A DNA stretch of 14,362 bases from JALYIM01 sp040003205 (GTDB taxonomy: Bacteria > Acidobacteriota > Terriglobia > Terriglobales > Acidobacteriaceae), in assembly GCA_040003205.1 (NCBI GenBank), contig JBDUDA010000046.1, forward strand, positions 1-14,362, given 5' to 3'. Of this stretch, positions 1 to 5,649 are shown one piece after another; position 1 is the stretch's first letter; the number at the start of each line of letters is the position of its first letter. Under the pieces are notes generated by a model. That model searched no databases, was not told the origin of the DNA, and saw only the letters and a program-made list of their open reading frames with translations. The position numbers and the translations under genes were made by a program.

Positions 1-294
1 GCCTTCTACAGCAAACCTGCAACGCATAGGGGAAAGAAATCCGGTTCTGAATGCTTAAAAACTCCCGGCCATCGAGCAAGCCGGTCTAGGGTGGCGCAGC
101 GCTTCAGCGCTGCGAAAACAACTCTGCTTATTCCGGCTTCAGCCGCTGGGGTATGTCCTTCTAGAAGCCTGCCAGAAGCCGCCCCTAGGTTAGAGTTTAA
201 TTTGATGAATGCGCAGCCCGTCTGTACACCTGGGGCTCCATCAAAATTCGCACGGCATTCTGCTTACTTTCGCCGCGTTTGTGCAGCCACTCTT
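1..294. other. Non-coding left flank
   Basis: I find no convincing gene here. Open frames crossing it lack a ribosome binding site and run through the palindromic repeat at 95-145. A further 10-base palindrome, CTTCTAGAAG, lies at 158-167. The segment is downstream of the PilZ gene on the minus strand, and no clear terminator with a T-run is visible. Nothing else can be assigned. Confidence 0.5.
95..145. repeat. REP-like pair of TTCA-loop palindromes
   Basis: Two hairpins lie close together and share the same TTCA tetraloop. The first has perfect 8-base arms (CGCAGCGC at 95-102 and GCGCTGCG at 107-114). The second has 4-base arms (CGGC at 134-137 and GCCG at 142-145). The paired layout in non-coding DNA resembles the dispersed palindromic repeats I know from acidobacterial genomes. 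Dispersal cannot be shown from one window. The first hairpin is followed by only four A residues and no T-run on either strand, so it is not a good intrinsic terminator. Confidence 0.6.
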
Positions 295-933
295 TCAGAT
301 ACTTTCGCGACGCGGGAGCAATATGCGAAAAAAACATTCCCGCGCGCCCGTCGTGGTTAGTCCAAATAACTTCGCCGGTGGCCTGGATACAGCGTGTGCT
401 CCCGGCAATGCAAAGCGCAGGGGTATCTTTTGCACTTGGGGCAGCGCCTCGGGAGCTTGCAGTGCCAGACCCTGCTCGCTCAGGTCGAGCACGATCGCGG
501 GCACCGATCCGATGGGGAACTCCAAGTGAACCAGCGCAGCGATCCGCCGGCGCGGAGATTGGCGGCGGTTCGGTTGCATGAATCCCCTCCCTGCCCGGAG
601 AGTACGGCTGACTTGCTCTGCGTCAAAAGGTTTGTAGAGCACAAAATTTGCGCCGCATTGAAAAATCCCACCAATGGGAGTCGCCGGACCAATCATCGCA
701 AAAATTACCGGCCGCTGCTGGGGAGAAAGCATGCGCGCCACCTTCGCAACCTGAGTCGCCTCGGGCAGATCGAAGTCAAGCAACAGTCCGGAGTAGTTCC
801 CCCTGACCAGAAGTTCCATGGTGTCTTGCGCGGACGGACACCATTCCGAGTGGATACCGATCTTGTTCAACTCCCCGCCTAACGTCCGCAGCGTCGAAGG
901 ATTCCGTGACATGAGCAAAGCATTGAGCTTCAT
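295..933 (-). CDS. Receiver-like/PilZ domain protein
   Basis: This is a putative cytoplasmic c-di-GMP effector. Counting from the ATG at 933 (212 residues), residues 1 to about 115 form a CheY-like fold. LLLDFDLP carries a candidate phospho-acceptor Asp53, and the YKPF motif supplies the conserved Lys101. The acidic pair normally found after the first strand is replaced by Ser-Arg-Asn, so phosphorylation is doubtful. Residues from about 123 are a PilZ domain with the two c-di-GMP signatures: an arginine cluster (RRQSPRRR, 123-130) and DLSEQG (150-155), which fits [D/N]xSxxG. A GTG at 954 would add seven residues, but the receiver strand begins right after the ATG, so I prefer 933. Neither start has a strong ribosome binding site. 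PilZ binding is family knowledge; the output target is unknown. Two inverted repeats lie just upstream. Confidence 0.85.
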   Translation of the reverse strand: MKLNALLMSRNPSTLRTLGGELNKIGIHSEWCPSAQDTMELLVRGNYSGLLLDFDLPEATQVAKVARMLSPQQRPVIFAMIGPATPIGGIFQCGANFVLYKPFDAEQVSRTLRAGRGFMQPNRRQSPRRRIAALVHLEFPIGSVPAIVLDLSEQGLALQAPEALPQVQKIPLRFALPGAHAVSRPPAKLFGLTTTGARECFFRILLPRRESI

Positions 934-978
934 AGAACCGCAGCTTACGGACACAATCAGCGAGGGGAAAGGTGACAG

Positions 979-1016
979 CGGTAATTTTTTAAAGGTTACC
1001 GGGAAGGAATCTTCCC
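979..1016. promoter_or_regulatory. Two adjacent inverted repeats upstream of PilZ gene
   Basis: CGGTAA (979-984) pairs with TTACCG (996-1001) across an 11-base AT-rich spacer. GGGAAG (1001-1006) pairs perfectly with CTTCCC (1011-1016) around a GAAT loop. The two structures share base 1001. They lie about 45-80 bases upstream of the PilZ protein start, so they could be an operator or a 5' leader structure. The function is inferred only from position and symmetry. Confidence 0.35.
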
Positions 1017-1076
1017 AAGATGAAACTGTCGGTCAAGGATATGCTGCCAATGGCGAACCTGAAACAAATCCCATTT

Positions 1077-1104
1077 AAAAAAGCCGCCCTCATGGACGGC
1101 TTTT
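1077..1104 (-). terminator. Intrinsic terminator after PfpI gene
   Basis: AAAAGCCG (1079-1086) pairs with CGGCTTTT (1097-1104). After one C-A mismatch two more C-G pairs close a TCAT loop. Read on the minus strand, a GC-rich stem runs into six T residues 18 bases past the PfpI stop codon, the classic Rho-independent form. The plus-strand read also ends in TTTT, so it may work in both directions. Confidence 0.8.
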
Positions 1105-1122
1105 CCGATGCTTACTCAGTAT

Positions 1123-1686
1123 TCATGCAGCTTTACGGGGGATTTTTGAAGTTTCGAACAATTTCAGCATTTCGCGATTAAATGCGGGAATGTCGGAAGG
1201 CTGCCGGCTACTTACCCAGTTCCCATCCACCACAACTTCCTTATCGACCCAATTTCCGCCCGCGTTTAGGACGTCATCCTGAATGGTGTGGTAGCTCGTC
1301 AGGAGGCGGTTTTCGACCCGACCTGCCGAGATAAGAAGCCAAGGTGCATGGCAGATTATCGCGATCGGTTTGCCGGATTCGTCAATACTTGTGATGAATG
1401 CATGGGCCGCACTCTCCACCCGTAGCGCGTCCGCGTTCATTCCTCCTCCGGGCAACAAGACGGCGTCGAATTGTTCCGGATCAGCCTCGTCAAGAGCCAT
1501 GTCGACGTCATATTTTTTCGTCTTTTCATCATGCTTCATTGCCTGAATTTGGCCAGTCTTCGGCGACAACAAGATGGTCTCCGCCCCTGCCTCTTTCAGC
1601 GCTTTGCGAGGCTCTACCAACTCCGCCTCTTCGACCCCATCGGTAGCCAGAATCGCAACCCGAACTCCCTCTAAATTTGTAGGCAT
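1123..1686 (-). CDS. DJ-1/PfpI family protein (type 1 GATase-like)
   Basis: A 187-residue cytoplasmic member of the DJ-1/ThiJ/PfpI superfamily, close to the usual PfpI/YhbO length. The nucleophile elbow is IICHAPW, with Cys112 followed by His113. The acidic residue of the active site is Glu19 in DGVEEAEL, and LLPGGG (77-82) is the usual loop before it. Relatives have been described as intracellular proteases, chaperones or glyoxalase/deglycase-type stress enzymes; the actual substrate cannot be told from sequence. The ATG is fixed by an AAAGGAG ribosome binding site about 7 bases upstream. It lies 128 bases downstream of the phosphatase gene on the same strand and ends just before a strong intrinsic terminator, so the two may share a transcript. 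Confidence 0.92.
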   Translation of the reverse strand: MPTNLEGVRVAILATDGVEEAELVEPRKALKEAGAETILLSPKTGQIQAMKHDEKTKKYDVDMALDEADPEQFDAVLLPGGGMNADALRVESAAHAFITSIDESGKPIAIICHAPWLLISAGRVENRLLTSYHTIQDDVLNAGGNWVDKEVVVDGNWVSSRQPSDIPAFNREMLKLFETSKIPRKAA

Positions 1687-1814
1687 GCCAAGTCTCCTTT
1701 GAGAAGTATTGGATAAGTTTGGCAGTCGGTTGCTTGAAAATGAATCGGGTCGAAGCTTTAGGGCGGTAGGCGATCTGCTGTATAAATCTAGGGCTCGCCC
1801 ATTCCTCTGAGGTT

Positions 1815-2468
1815 TTAGGGATGTGTGACAGCGGGTTGTTTCTGCCCGCGAATATTTTCGAAGTCGCGGCTCTTCGCAAATTTCTCCGGAAAGTCTTCTT
1901 CATACCCCGCGAGCCCCGGACAAATCAAATGGTGTGAAGCTGAGAATCCATAAGCCTGCATTTCCTTCTGCGCTTTTTTAGCGCTCCAGCCCTGTTCTGC
2001 CATTCGATACGATGCAATCATCATCCCCGTCCTATCATTTCCGAGGCGGCAATGAACGAACACTTTCTTGTCAGGGTTATCTCTCAACAAGGCAAGGAAG
2101 CGCGCAAACGTCTTATCTTTAGGGAAGGGACAATGCCAGGGGATGGGAACGTATTTCATTCCGAGTTTGTTCACCACTTCCCGTTCTTTTCGTCTCGAAC
2201 CACGTGCATCTACCACGATATCGATCCCCATTTTCGCCAGTCCAGCGAATCCCTTCTCGTTCGGCTGGCCTCCCCGATATAGATGGCTCGTCACCTCTGC
2301 AAATCTGGGGATGTCGTCGATGGCGATCGCAGGCGAATGCGAGCCTTCAGAGGGAACTTCTGCCTTTTCTGCTTGGGAAAAAGCCTTCGCGACCGTGCCT
2401 GACCCGCTACAGACAATGCATAACGCGCATATCACAATGGTGGCCGGAGATCGGTACGAGAGTTTCAT
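1815..2468 (-). CDS. Exported TpbA-like dual-specificity phosphatase
   Basis: A 217-residue protein with a typical signal peptide: basic start (MKLSYR), hydrophobic stretch at 9-26 and an Ala-Lys-Ala cleavage site near residue 29. No proper lipobox is present, so a soluble periplasmic enzyme is likely. The core from about residue 58 carries LYRGGQP and the phosphatase loop VHCRLGNDRTG, with His139, catalytic Cys140 and Arg146. This is the HCx5RT signature of cysteine-dependent tyrosine/dual-specificity phosphatases. Asp118 is a possible general acid, which is my inference. The closest described relatives are Siw14-like enzymes and the periplasmic TpbA of Pseudomonas. The start has no clear ribosome binding site, but no better in-frame start exists before an upstream stop. 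The substrate is unknown. Confidence 0.88.
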   Translation of the reverse strand: MKLSYRSPATIVICALCIVCSGSGTVAKAFSQAEKAEVPSEGSHSPAIAIDDIPRFAEVTSHLYRGGQPNEKGFAGLAKMGIDIVVDARGSRRKEREVVNKLGMKYVPIPWHCPFPKDKTFARFLALLRDNPDKKVFVHCRLGNDRTGMMIASYRMAEQGWSAKKAQKEMQAYGFSASHHLICPGLAGYEEDFPEKFAKSRDFENIRGQKQPAVTHP

Positions 2469-2625
2469 CGGGGCAAATTGGACTGCTGCTCCTGTCGTCG
2501 CAATGTATCACTATGTAATGGCAAGGGTGCGGAAGCGTTTTGAATCGGAATTGGAAGCGTAAACACCCGCCTCTGCTCAGGTACACTAGAAATGCAACTT
2601 TTTCGCATGTGTTCGAGGAGAGGCT

Positions 2626-2949
2626 ATGCCCGTCGCCCTGACTGAAGATGAAGTTTTAAGCGCGCTGAGACAAGTTTACGATCCGGAAATTCCGGTGAAC
2701 ATCGTGGACCTGGGATTGATCTACAACATTGCATTTGAAGACACTGCCGAAGCGCAACAGGACGTAACCGTGGACATGACCATGACTGCGCAAGGCTGTC
2801 CGGAGCACGTCAATATCAGCGGACAGGTGAAAGCGCGCATCGAGCAGCTGCCGGGAGTTCGCAATGCCACGGTCAATGTTGTCTGGACTCCGCCTTGGAG
2901 CCCAGAGCGTCTAAGCCCAGATGCCAGGAAGCAATTGGGGATTGAATAG
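2626..2949 (+). CDS. sufT: SufT-like DUF59/MIP18 Fe-S maturation factor
   Basis: A 107-residue single-domain DUF59 protein. DPEIPVNIVDLGLIY (19-33) is the family signature, and Cys58 in TAQGCPEH is the conserved cysteine of the fold. The tail WTPPWSPERLSPDARKQLG (87-105) is the ending typical of SufT-type members rather than PaaD. SufT proteins are auxiliary factors that help mature or deliver Fe-S clusters in the cytoplasm, by family knowledge. The start is well defined by GAGGAG a few bases before the ATG. It is transcribed divergently from the phosphatase gene, with 157 bases between them. No other suf gene is in the window, so it is an isolated locus here. The symbol follows the family and was not checked by search. 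Confidence 0.85.
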   Translation: MPVALTEDEVLSALRQVYDPEIPVNIVDLGLIYNIAFEDTAEAQQDVTVDMTMTAQGCPEHVNISGQVKARIEQLPGVRNATVNVVWTPPWSPERLSPDARKQLGIE

Positions 2950-3008
2950 CCAAACCAATCTGTACTACCGAGCCGCTGACTTGATTTGCCTACTCAAGGA
3001 GTCTGCTG

Positions 3009-3290
3009 CTATCCGCGCACCAGCGCTTCGTACCACTCAGCCCCCCGGTTTCCCGCAACATCCGCGAGCCGTTCCCCGGCTCGGCTGACAACATCGAGGA
3101 AAGAGTTTCCGCGTTCCAGATACTGCGGCAAGTTCTCGCGAAATTCGGCGAATTGCTCCGGGTACTCGGAAGCCAAGGCAGCGAGGCTTACACCGGCAGC
3201 GATCAGCGCGGCTGATTTGTGGCCCTTTAATAGTAGGATGACGCTAACCCCGGCTGCCCCTGCAAGCAGGCTTCGTTTCCAGTTCTCCAT
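3009..3290 (-). CDS. Small two-helix membrane protein, unknown function
   Basis: A 93-residue protein I do not recognise. Two hydrophobic segments, about 8-22 and 26-41, are joined by a short basic turn (KGHK), which predicts a membrane hairpin. The remaining half is soluble, acidic and probably amphipathic helix (EYPEQFAEFREN and onward), with no cysteine or catalytic motif. It is a real gene by its strong GGAGGG ribosome binding site, spaced by six A residues before the ATG, and because no better frame competes. It converges on the SufT-like gene (59 bases between stops) and diverges from the P1 peptidase gene. Confidence 0.75.
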   Translation of the reverse strand: MENWKRSLLAGAAGVSVILLLKGHKSAALIAAGVSLAALASEYPEQFAEFRENLPQYLERGNSFLDVVSRAGERLADVAGNRGAEWYEALVRG

Positions 3291-3332
3291 TTTTTCCCTC
3301 CTGAAGGTTCCTCTTAATGTACAACGCCATGC

Positions 3333-3362
3333 TTATCACTGCGTGCCTTGATCCTTTATACT
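3333..3362 (+). promoter_or_regulatory. Candidate sigma-70-type promoter for P1 peptidase
   Basis: TTATCA (3333-3338, 4 of 6 to consensus) and TATACT (3357-3362, 5 of 6) are 18 bases apart. Transcription would start near 3369, giving a leader of about 46 bases before the ATG at 3415. The call rests on motif match and position only. Confidence 0.35.
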
Positions 3363-3414
3363 GCGCAACGCAATTCTTTGTTGCCGCAAAAATAATTCTT
3401 CGAAGAGAGTTTAG

Positions 3415-4575
3415 ATGCTGAATCCCTTTAGCAAAGCCGGCCTCGCCTGCATTCTTCTGCTGTCTTTTTTGAATCTGGCGGTCGCAGATGAAAAGCCGCG
3501 CGCTCGCGATCTCGGAATTCCCTTCGACGGAATTCCGGGCGCTTTAAACGCAATCACCGACGTCCAGGGAGTGGAAGTCGGACACACAACTTTGATCTCT
3601 GGCTCCGGCCTACTGAAAGTTGGGGTAGGCCCGGTCCGTACCGGCGTTACCGCTATTCTTCCACGAGGAAAAGCCACTACCGATGCGGTTTTCGCCGGAT
3701 GGTTCTCGCTCAACGGCAATGGTGAAATGACCGGCACGACATGGCTCGACGAATCCGGATTTCTAGACGGACCCATCATGATCACGAACACTCACAGTGT
3801 GGGAGTGGTACGCGACGCGGTTGTGGCCTGGAAGGTCAAGCACGGCGCGCCCGATCCTGAAGGCTATTGGTGGTCTCTGCCTGTGGTCGCCGAAACCTGG
3901 GATGGAGAGCTCAACGACATCAATGGATTTCACGTAAAGGCTGAAGATGCCTTTCACGCGTTGGACACCGCCCATGCAGGCCCAGTGGAAGAAGGAAATG
4001 TTGGGGGCGGCACCGGCATGGTATGCAATGAATTCAAGGGCGGCATCGGAACATCGTCTCGGAAAACCGATGCTAAGGCTGGCAGATACACCGTCGGTGT
4101 GCTGGTGCAATGCAATTATGGCAGACGCGAAGAATTACGAATCGCGGGTCTTCCCGTGGGCCGAGAACTTTCTGGGCCGGATAAACGCAACAAGGACATC
4201 GGATCCATTATTGTTGTGGTCGCAACCGACGCGCCGCTCATTCCTACGCAACTGAAGCGAGTCGCCAAACGTGTCTCTCTGGGACTTGGACGAGACGGAA
4301 GCTACTCCGGCGACGGCTCGGGCGATATCTTCATTGCGTTCTCAACTGCCAACCCAGGAGCGCTCAATTCTAAGGGATTACGCCAAATCACCATGCTTCC
4401 CAACGATCAACTTGATCCCATTTTTCTCGCGACCGTACAGGCTACTGAGGAAGCCATCATCAACGCTATGATCGCTGCGGAAACCATGACCGGAATCAAT
4501 AATCGTACTGTGGTGGCGCTTCCGCATGACCAGCTGCGCGAAGTCCTCAGGAAACACAACCGACTGACAAAGTGA
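3415..4575 (+). CDS. Exported DmpA-like P1 family aminopeptidase
   Basis: A 386-residue peptidase of MEROPS family S58 (P1/DmpA). Residues 1-24 form a signal peptide ending in AVA before DEK, so the enzyme should act outside the cytoplasm. Family blocks are visible in order: ITDVQGVEVGHTT near 47-59, ITNTHSVG (123-130), NVGGGTGM (195-202) and FKGGIGTSSR (207-216). DmpA enzymes mature by self-cleavage before the catalytic serine; the matching bond here is Gly263-Ser264 in DIGSIIVVVATDAP, which would leave a beta chain of about 123 residues. Known members release N-terminal amino acids from peptides, esters or amides, some with D- or beta-amino acid preference. The substrate here is unknown. 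GAAGAGAG precedes the ATG. It converges on the methyltransferase gene. Confidence 0.92.
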   Translation: MLNPFSKAGLACILLLSFLNLAVADEKPRARDLGIPFDGIPGALNAITDVQGVEVGHTTLISGSGLLKVGVGPVRTGVTAILPRGKATTDAVFAGWFSLNGNGEMTGTTWLDESGFLDGPIMITNTHSVGVVRDAVVAWKVKHGAPDPEGYWWSLPVVAETWDGELNDINGFHVKAEDAFHALDTAHAGPVEEGNVGGGTGMVCNEFKGGIGTSSRKTDAKAGRYTVGVLVQCNYGRREELRIAGLPVGRELSGPDKRNKDIGSIIVVVATDAPLIPTQLKRVAKRVSLGLGRDGSYSGDGSGDIFIAFSTANPGALNSKGLRQITMLPNDQLDPIFLATVQATEEAIINAMIAAETMTGINNRTVVALPHDQLREVLRKHNRLTK

Positions 4576-4583
4576 CGAGTTAA

Positions 4584-5321
4584 CTAGGTCTTTGTGGCCA
4601 TCAGCAACAGAGCTCCCATACGTTTGAAGGCTCGTAGGTCGGCGAGACTGTGGAACGATTTCGTTTTGTAATCATCTGGAGTCGGGGTGTCATCAGGAAC
4701 TTGCCGCGCTTCGACGTCAATGAAGCCGTGCCGACTCAGCATGTCAGAATATTCTGCGCTCGAGCGCACATGGACGGGCACTTTCAACTTGTCCACCCAC
4801 TGGAGTGAAAACGGATTGTCTTTGTAGAGATTAATCAGGATGAATAGGCGTCCCTTTGCCGCCATGACCCGCCTGATCTCCTCGAGAGCAAGCTCCTGAT
4901 CTGGATAATAGTAGAACGACTCGACCGACAGCACTTTGTCGAAGAAATCTTCTTGCCAGGGTATGCCGAGCGCCGACCCGCAAACGTAACTAACGTTTTT
5001 AAAATTTTTGGACGAAGCTTGCGCTAAGCGGATCATTTTGTCCGAAACGTCGAGTCCGACCACTTGCCCTGTGGCAGTCGTATTCGCAGATTGCACGTCA
5101 GCCAGACCCCGCGCCAGCAGCCGCGTAGCCCATCCTGACCCGCATCCCAAATCAAGCACGCGATCTTCCGCACAAAGCTGCATGAGTCGAATCGTTTTTT
5201 GGGTGATGTCGAGATGATGCTGTTCCATCTTCTCGCCTTCACCGGCTTCCGCCCAGCGGTTGAATTCGAGTTGCAACCTCGTATCAGCTTCGGACTGCCG
5301 CAGTGTCTCTTCTGAACGCAT
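4584..5321 (-). CDS. Class I SAM-dependent methyltransferase
   Basis: A 245-residue cytoplasmic enzyme of the Methyltransf_11/25 type. VLDLGCGSG (55-63) is motif I, which binds SAM. GLDVS (about 89-93) gives the acidic residue that holds the ribose, and the later strand LSVESFYYYPD with RRVMAAKGRLFI matches motifs II/III. The substrate is not predictable; UbiE-like and small-molecule methyltransferases share this core. A TTG three codons upstream (5330) is possible, but AGGAAAGG abuts that codon and is properly spaced, about 9 bases, for the ATG at 5321, so I chose the ATG. Convergence with the P1 peptidase gene leaves 8 bases between stop codons and no room for a terminator. Confidence 0.9.
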   Translation of the reverse strand: MRSEETLRQSEADTRLQLEFNRWAEAGEGEKMEQHHLDITQKTIRLMQLCAEDRVLDLGCGSGWATRLLARGLADVQSANTTATGQVVGLDVSDKMIRLAQASSKNFKNVSYVCGSALGIPWQEDFFDKVLSVESFYYYPDQELALEEIRRVMAAKGRLFILINLYKDNPFSLQWVDKLKVPVHVRSSAEYSDMLSRHGFIDVEARQVPDDTPTPDDYKTKSFHSLADLRAFKRMGALLLMATKT

Positions 5322-5359
5322 CTCGTGCAACCTTTCCTGGGGACTGGATCACTCTCTGT

Positions 5360-5389
5360 ATGCTACATTTCTCTTCTTTGTTCGAACAA
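5360..5389 (-). promoter_or_regulatory. Candidate promoter for methyltransferase gene
   Basis: On the minus strand TTGTTC (5389-5384) and TAGCAT (5365-5360) are 18 bases apart, giving a start near 5353 and a leader of about 32 bases. The -35 element is only 3 of 6 but lies inside the TTTGTTCGAACAAA palindrome, so a protein bound there would block it. Confidence 0.3.
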
Positions 5390-5390
5390 A
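5377..5390. promoter_or_regulatory. Perfect 14-base palindrome, candidate operator
   Basis: TTTGTTCGAACAAA is perfectly self-complementary. It lies in the divergent region between the methyltransferase and zinc-ribbon genes. Its length and position suit a dimeric repressor or activator site. It contains GTTCGAAC but lacks the spacing of the LexA boxes I know, so no regulator is named. Confidence 0.45.
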
Positions 5391-5404
5391 CTTAATGGCG
5401 CTAA

Positions 5405-5434
5405 TTGTGAATCAGTTCGCGGCGGCATCATAAT
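5405..5434 (+). promoter_or_regulatory. Candidate promoter giving a near-leaderless transcript
   Basis: TTGTGA (5405-5410, 4 of 6) and CATAAT (5429-5434, 5 of 6) are 18 bases apart. Transcription would start near 5441, about three bases before the zinc-ribbon ATG. That fits the lack of any ribosome binding site there. This is inferred from motifs only. Confidence 0.35.
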
Positions 5435-5443
5435 ACACAGCCA

Positions 5444-5611
5444 ATGTCCGCAGCTCCCGATCCCTCGAAGCAATCTCCATCTGATCCCCTGTACTGCGCA
5501 CGCTGCGCAGTCGAAGTAAGCGACCCCTTAACCTGTGGCGATTGCTTAGCAGTGATCTGCCGGCGCTGCGGAACTCCACTAGAGTCTGCCGCTGATTTGG
5601 GAATGGGATGA
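5444..5611 (+). CDS. Small three-CxxC zinc-ribbon protein
   Basis: A 55-residue open frame with three CxxC pairs in 25 residues: Cys18/21 (YCARC), Cys31/34 (TCGDC) and Cys39/42 (ICRRC), followed by GTPLESAADLG near the C-terminus. Such spacing is characteristic of small zinc-binding ribbons. Two pairs are enough for one zinc; a third pair suggests two sites or a rubredoxin-like arrangement. The N-terminal 15 residues are Ser/Pro/Asp-rich and probably disordered. No enzyme motif is present, and the role is unknown. It ends 38 bases before the permease ATG on the same strand, so the two are probably co-transcribed. There is no ribosome binding site, but a promoter candidate would place the RNA start almost at the ATG. 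Cysteine patterning makes a chance frame unlikely. Confidence 0.72.
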   Translation: MSAAPDPSKQSPSDPLYCARCAVEVSDPLTCGDCLAVICRRCGTPLESAADLGMG

Positions 5612-5649
5612 GCTTCCGACGCGCTTTGGAGTTTCTCGCCGGGTAATGC

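Noticed and set aside
91..360. 89-residue plus-strand frame at the left end
   Set aside because: It begins inside the palindromic repeat, overlaps the PilZ gene on the other strand and has low-complexity, non-protein-like composition.
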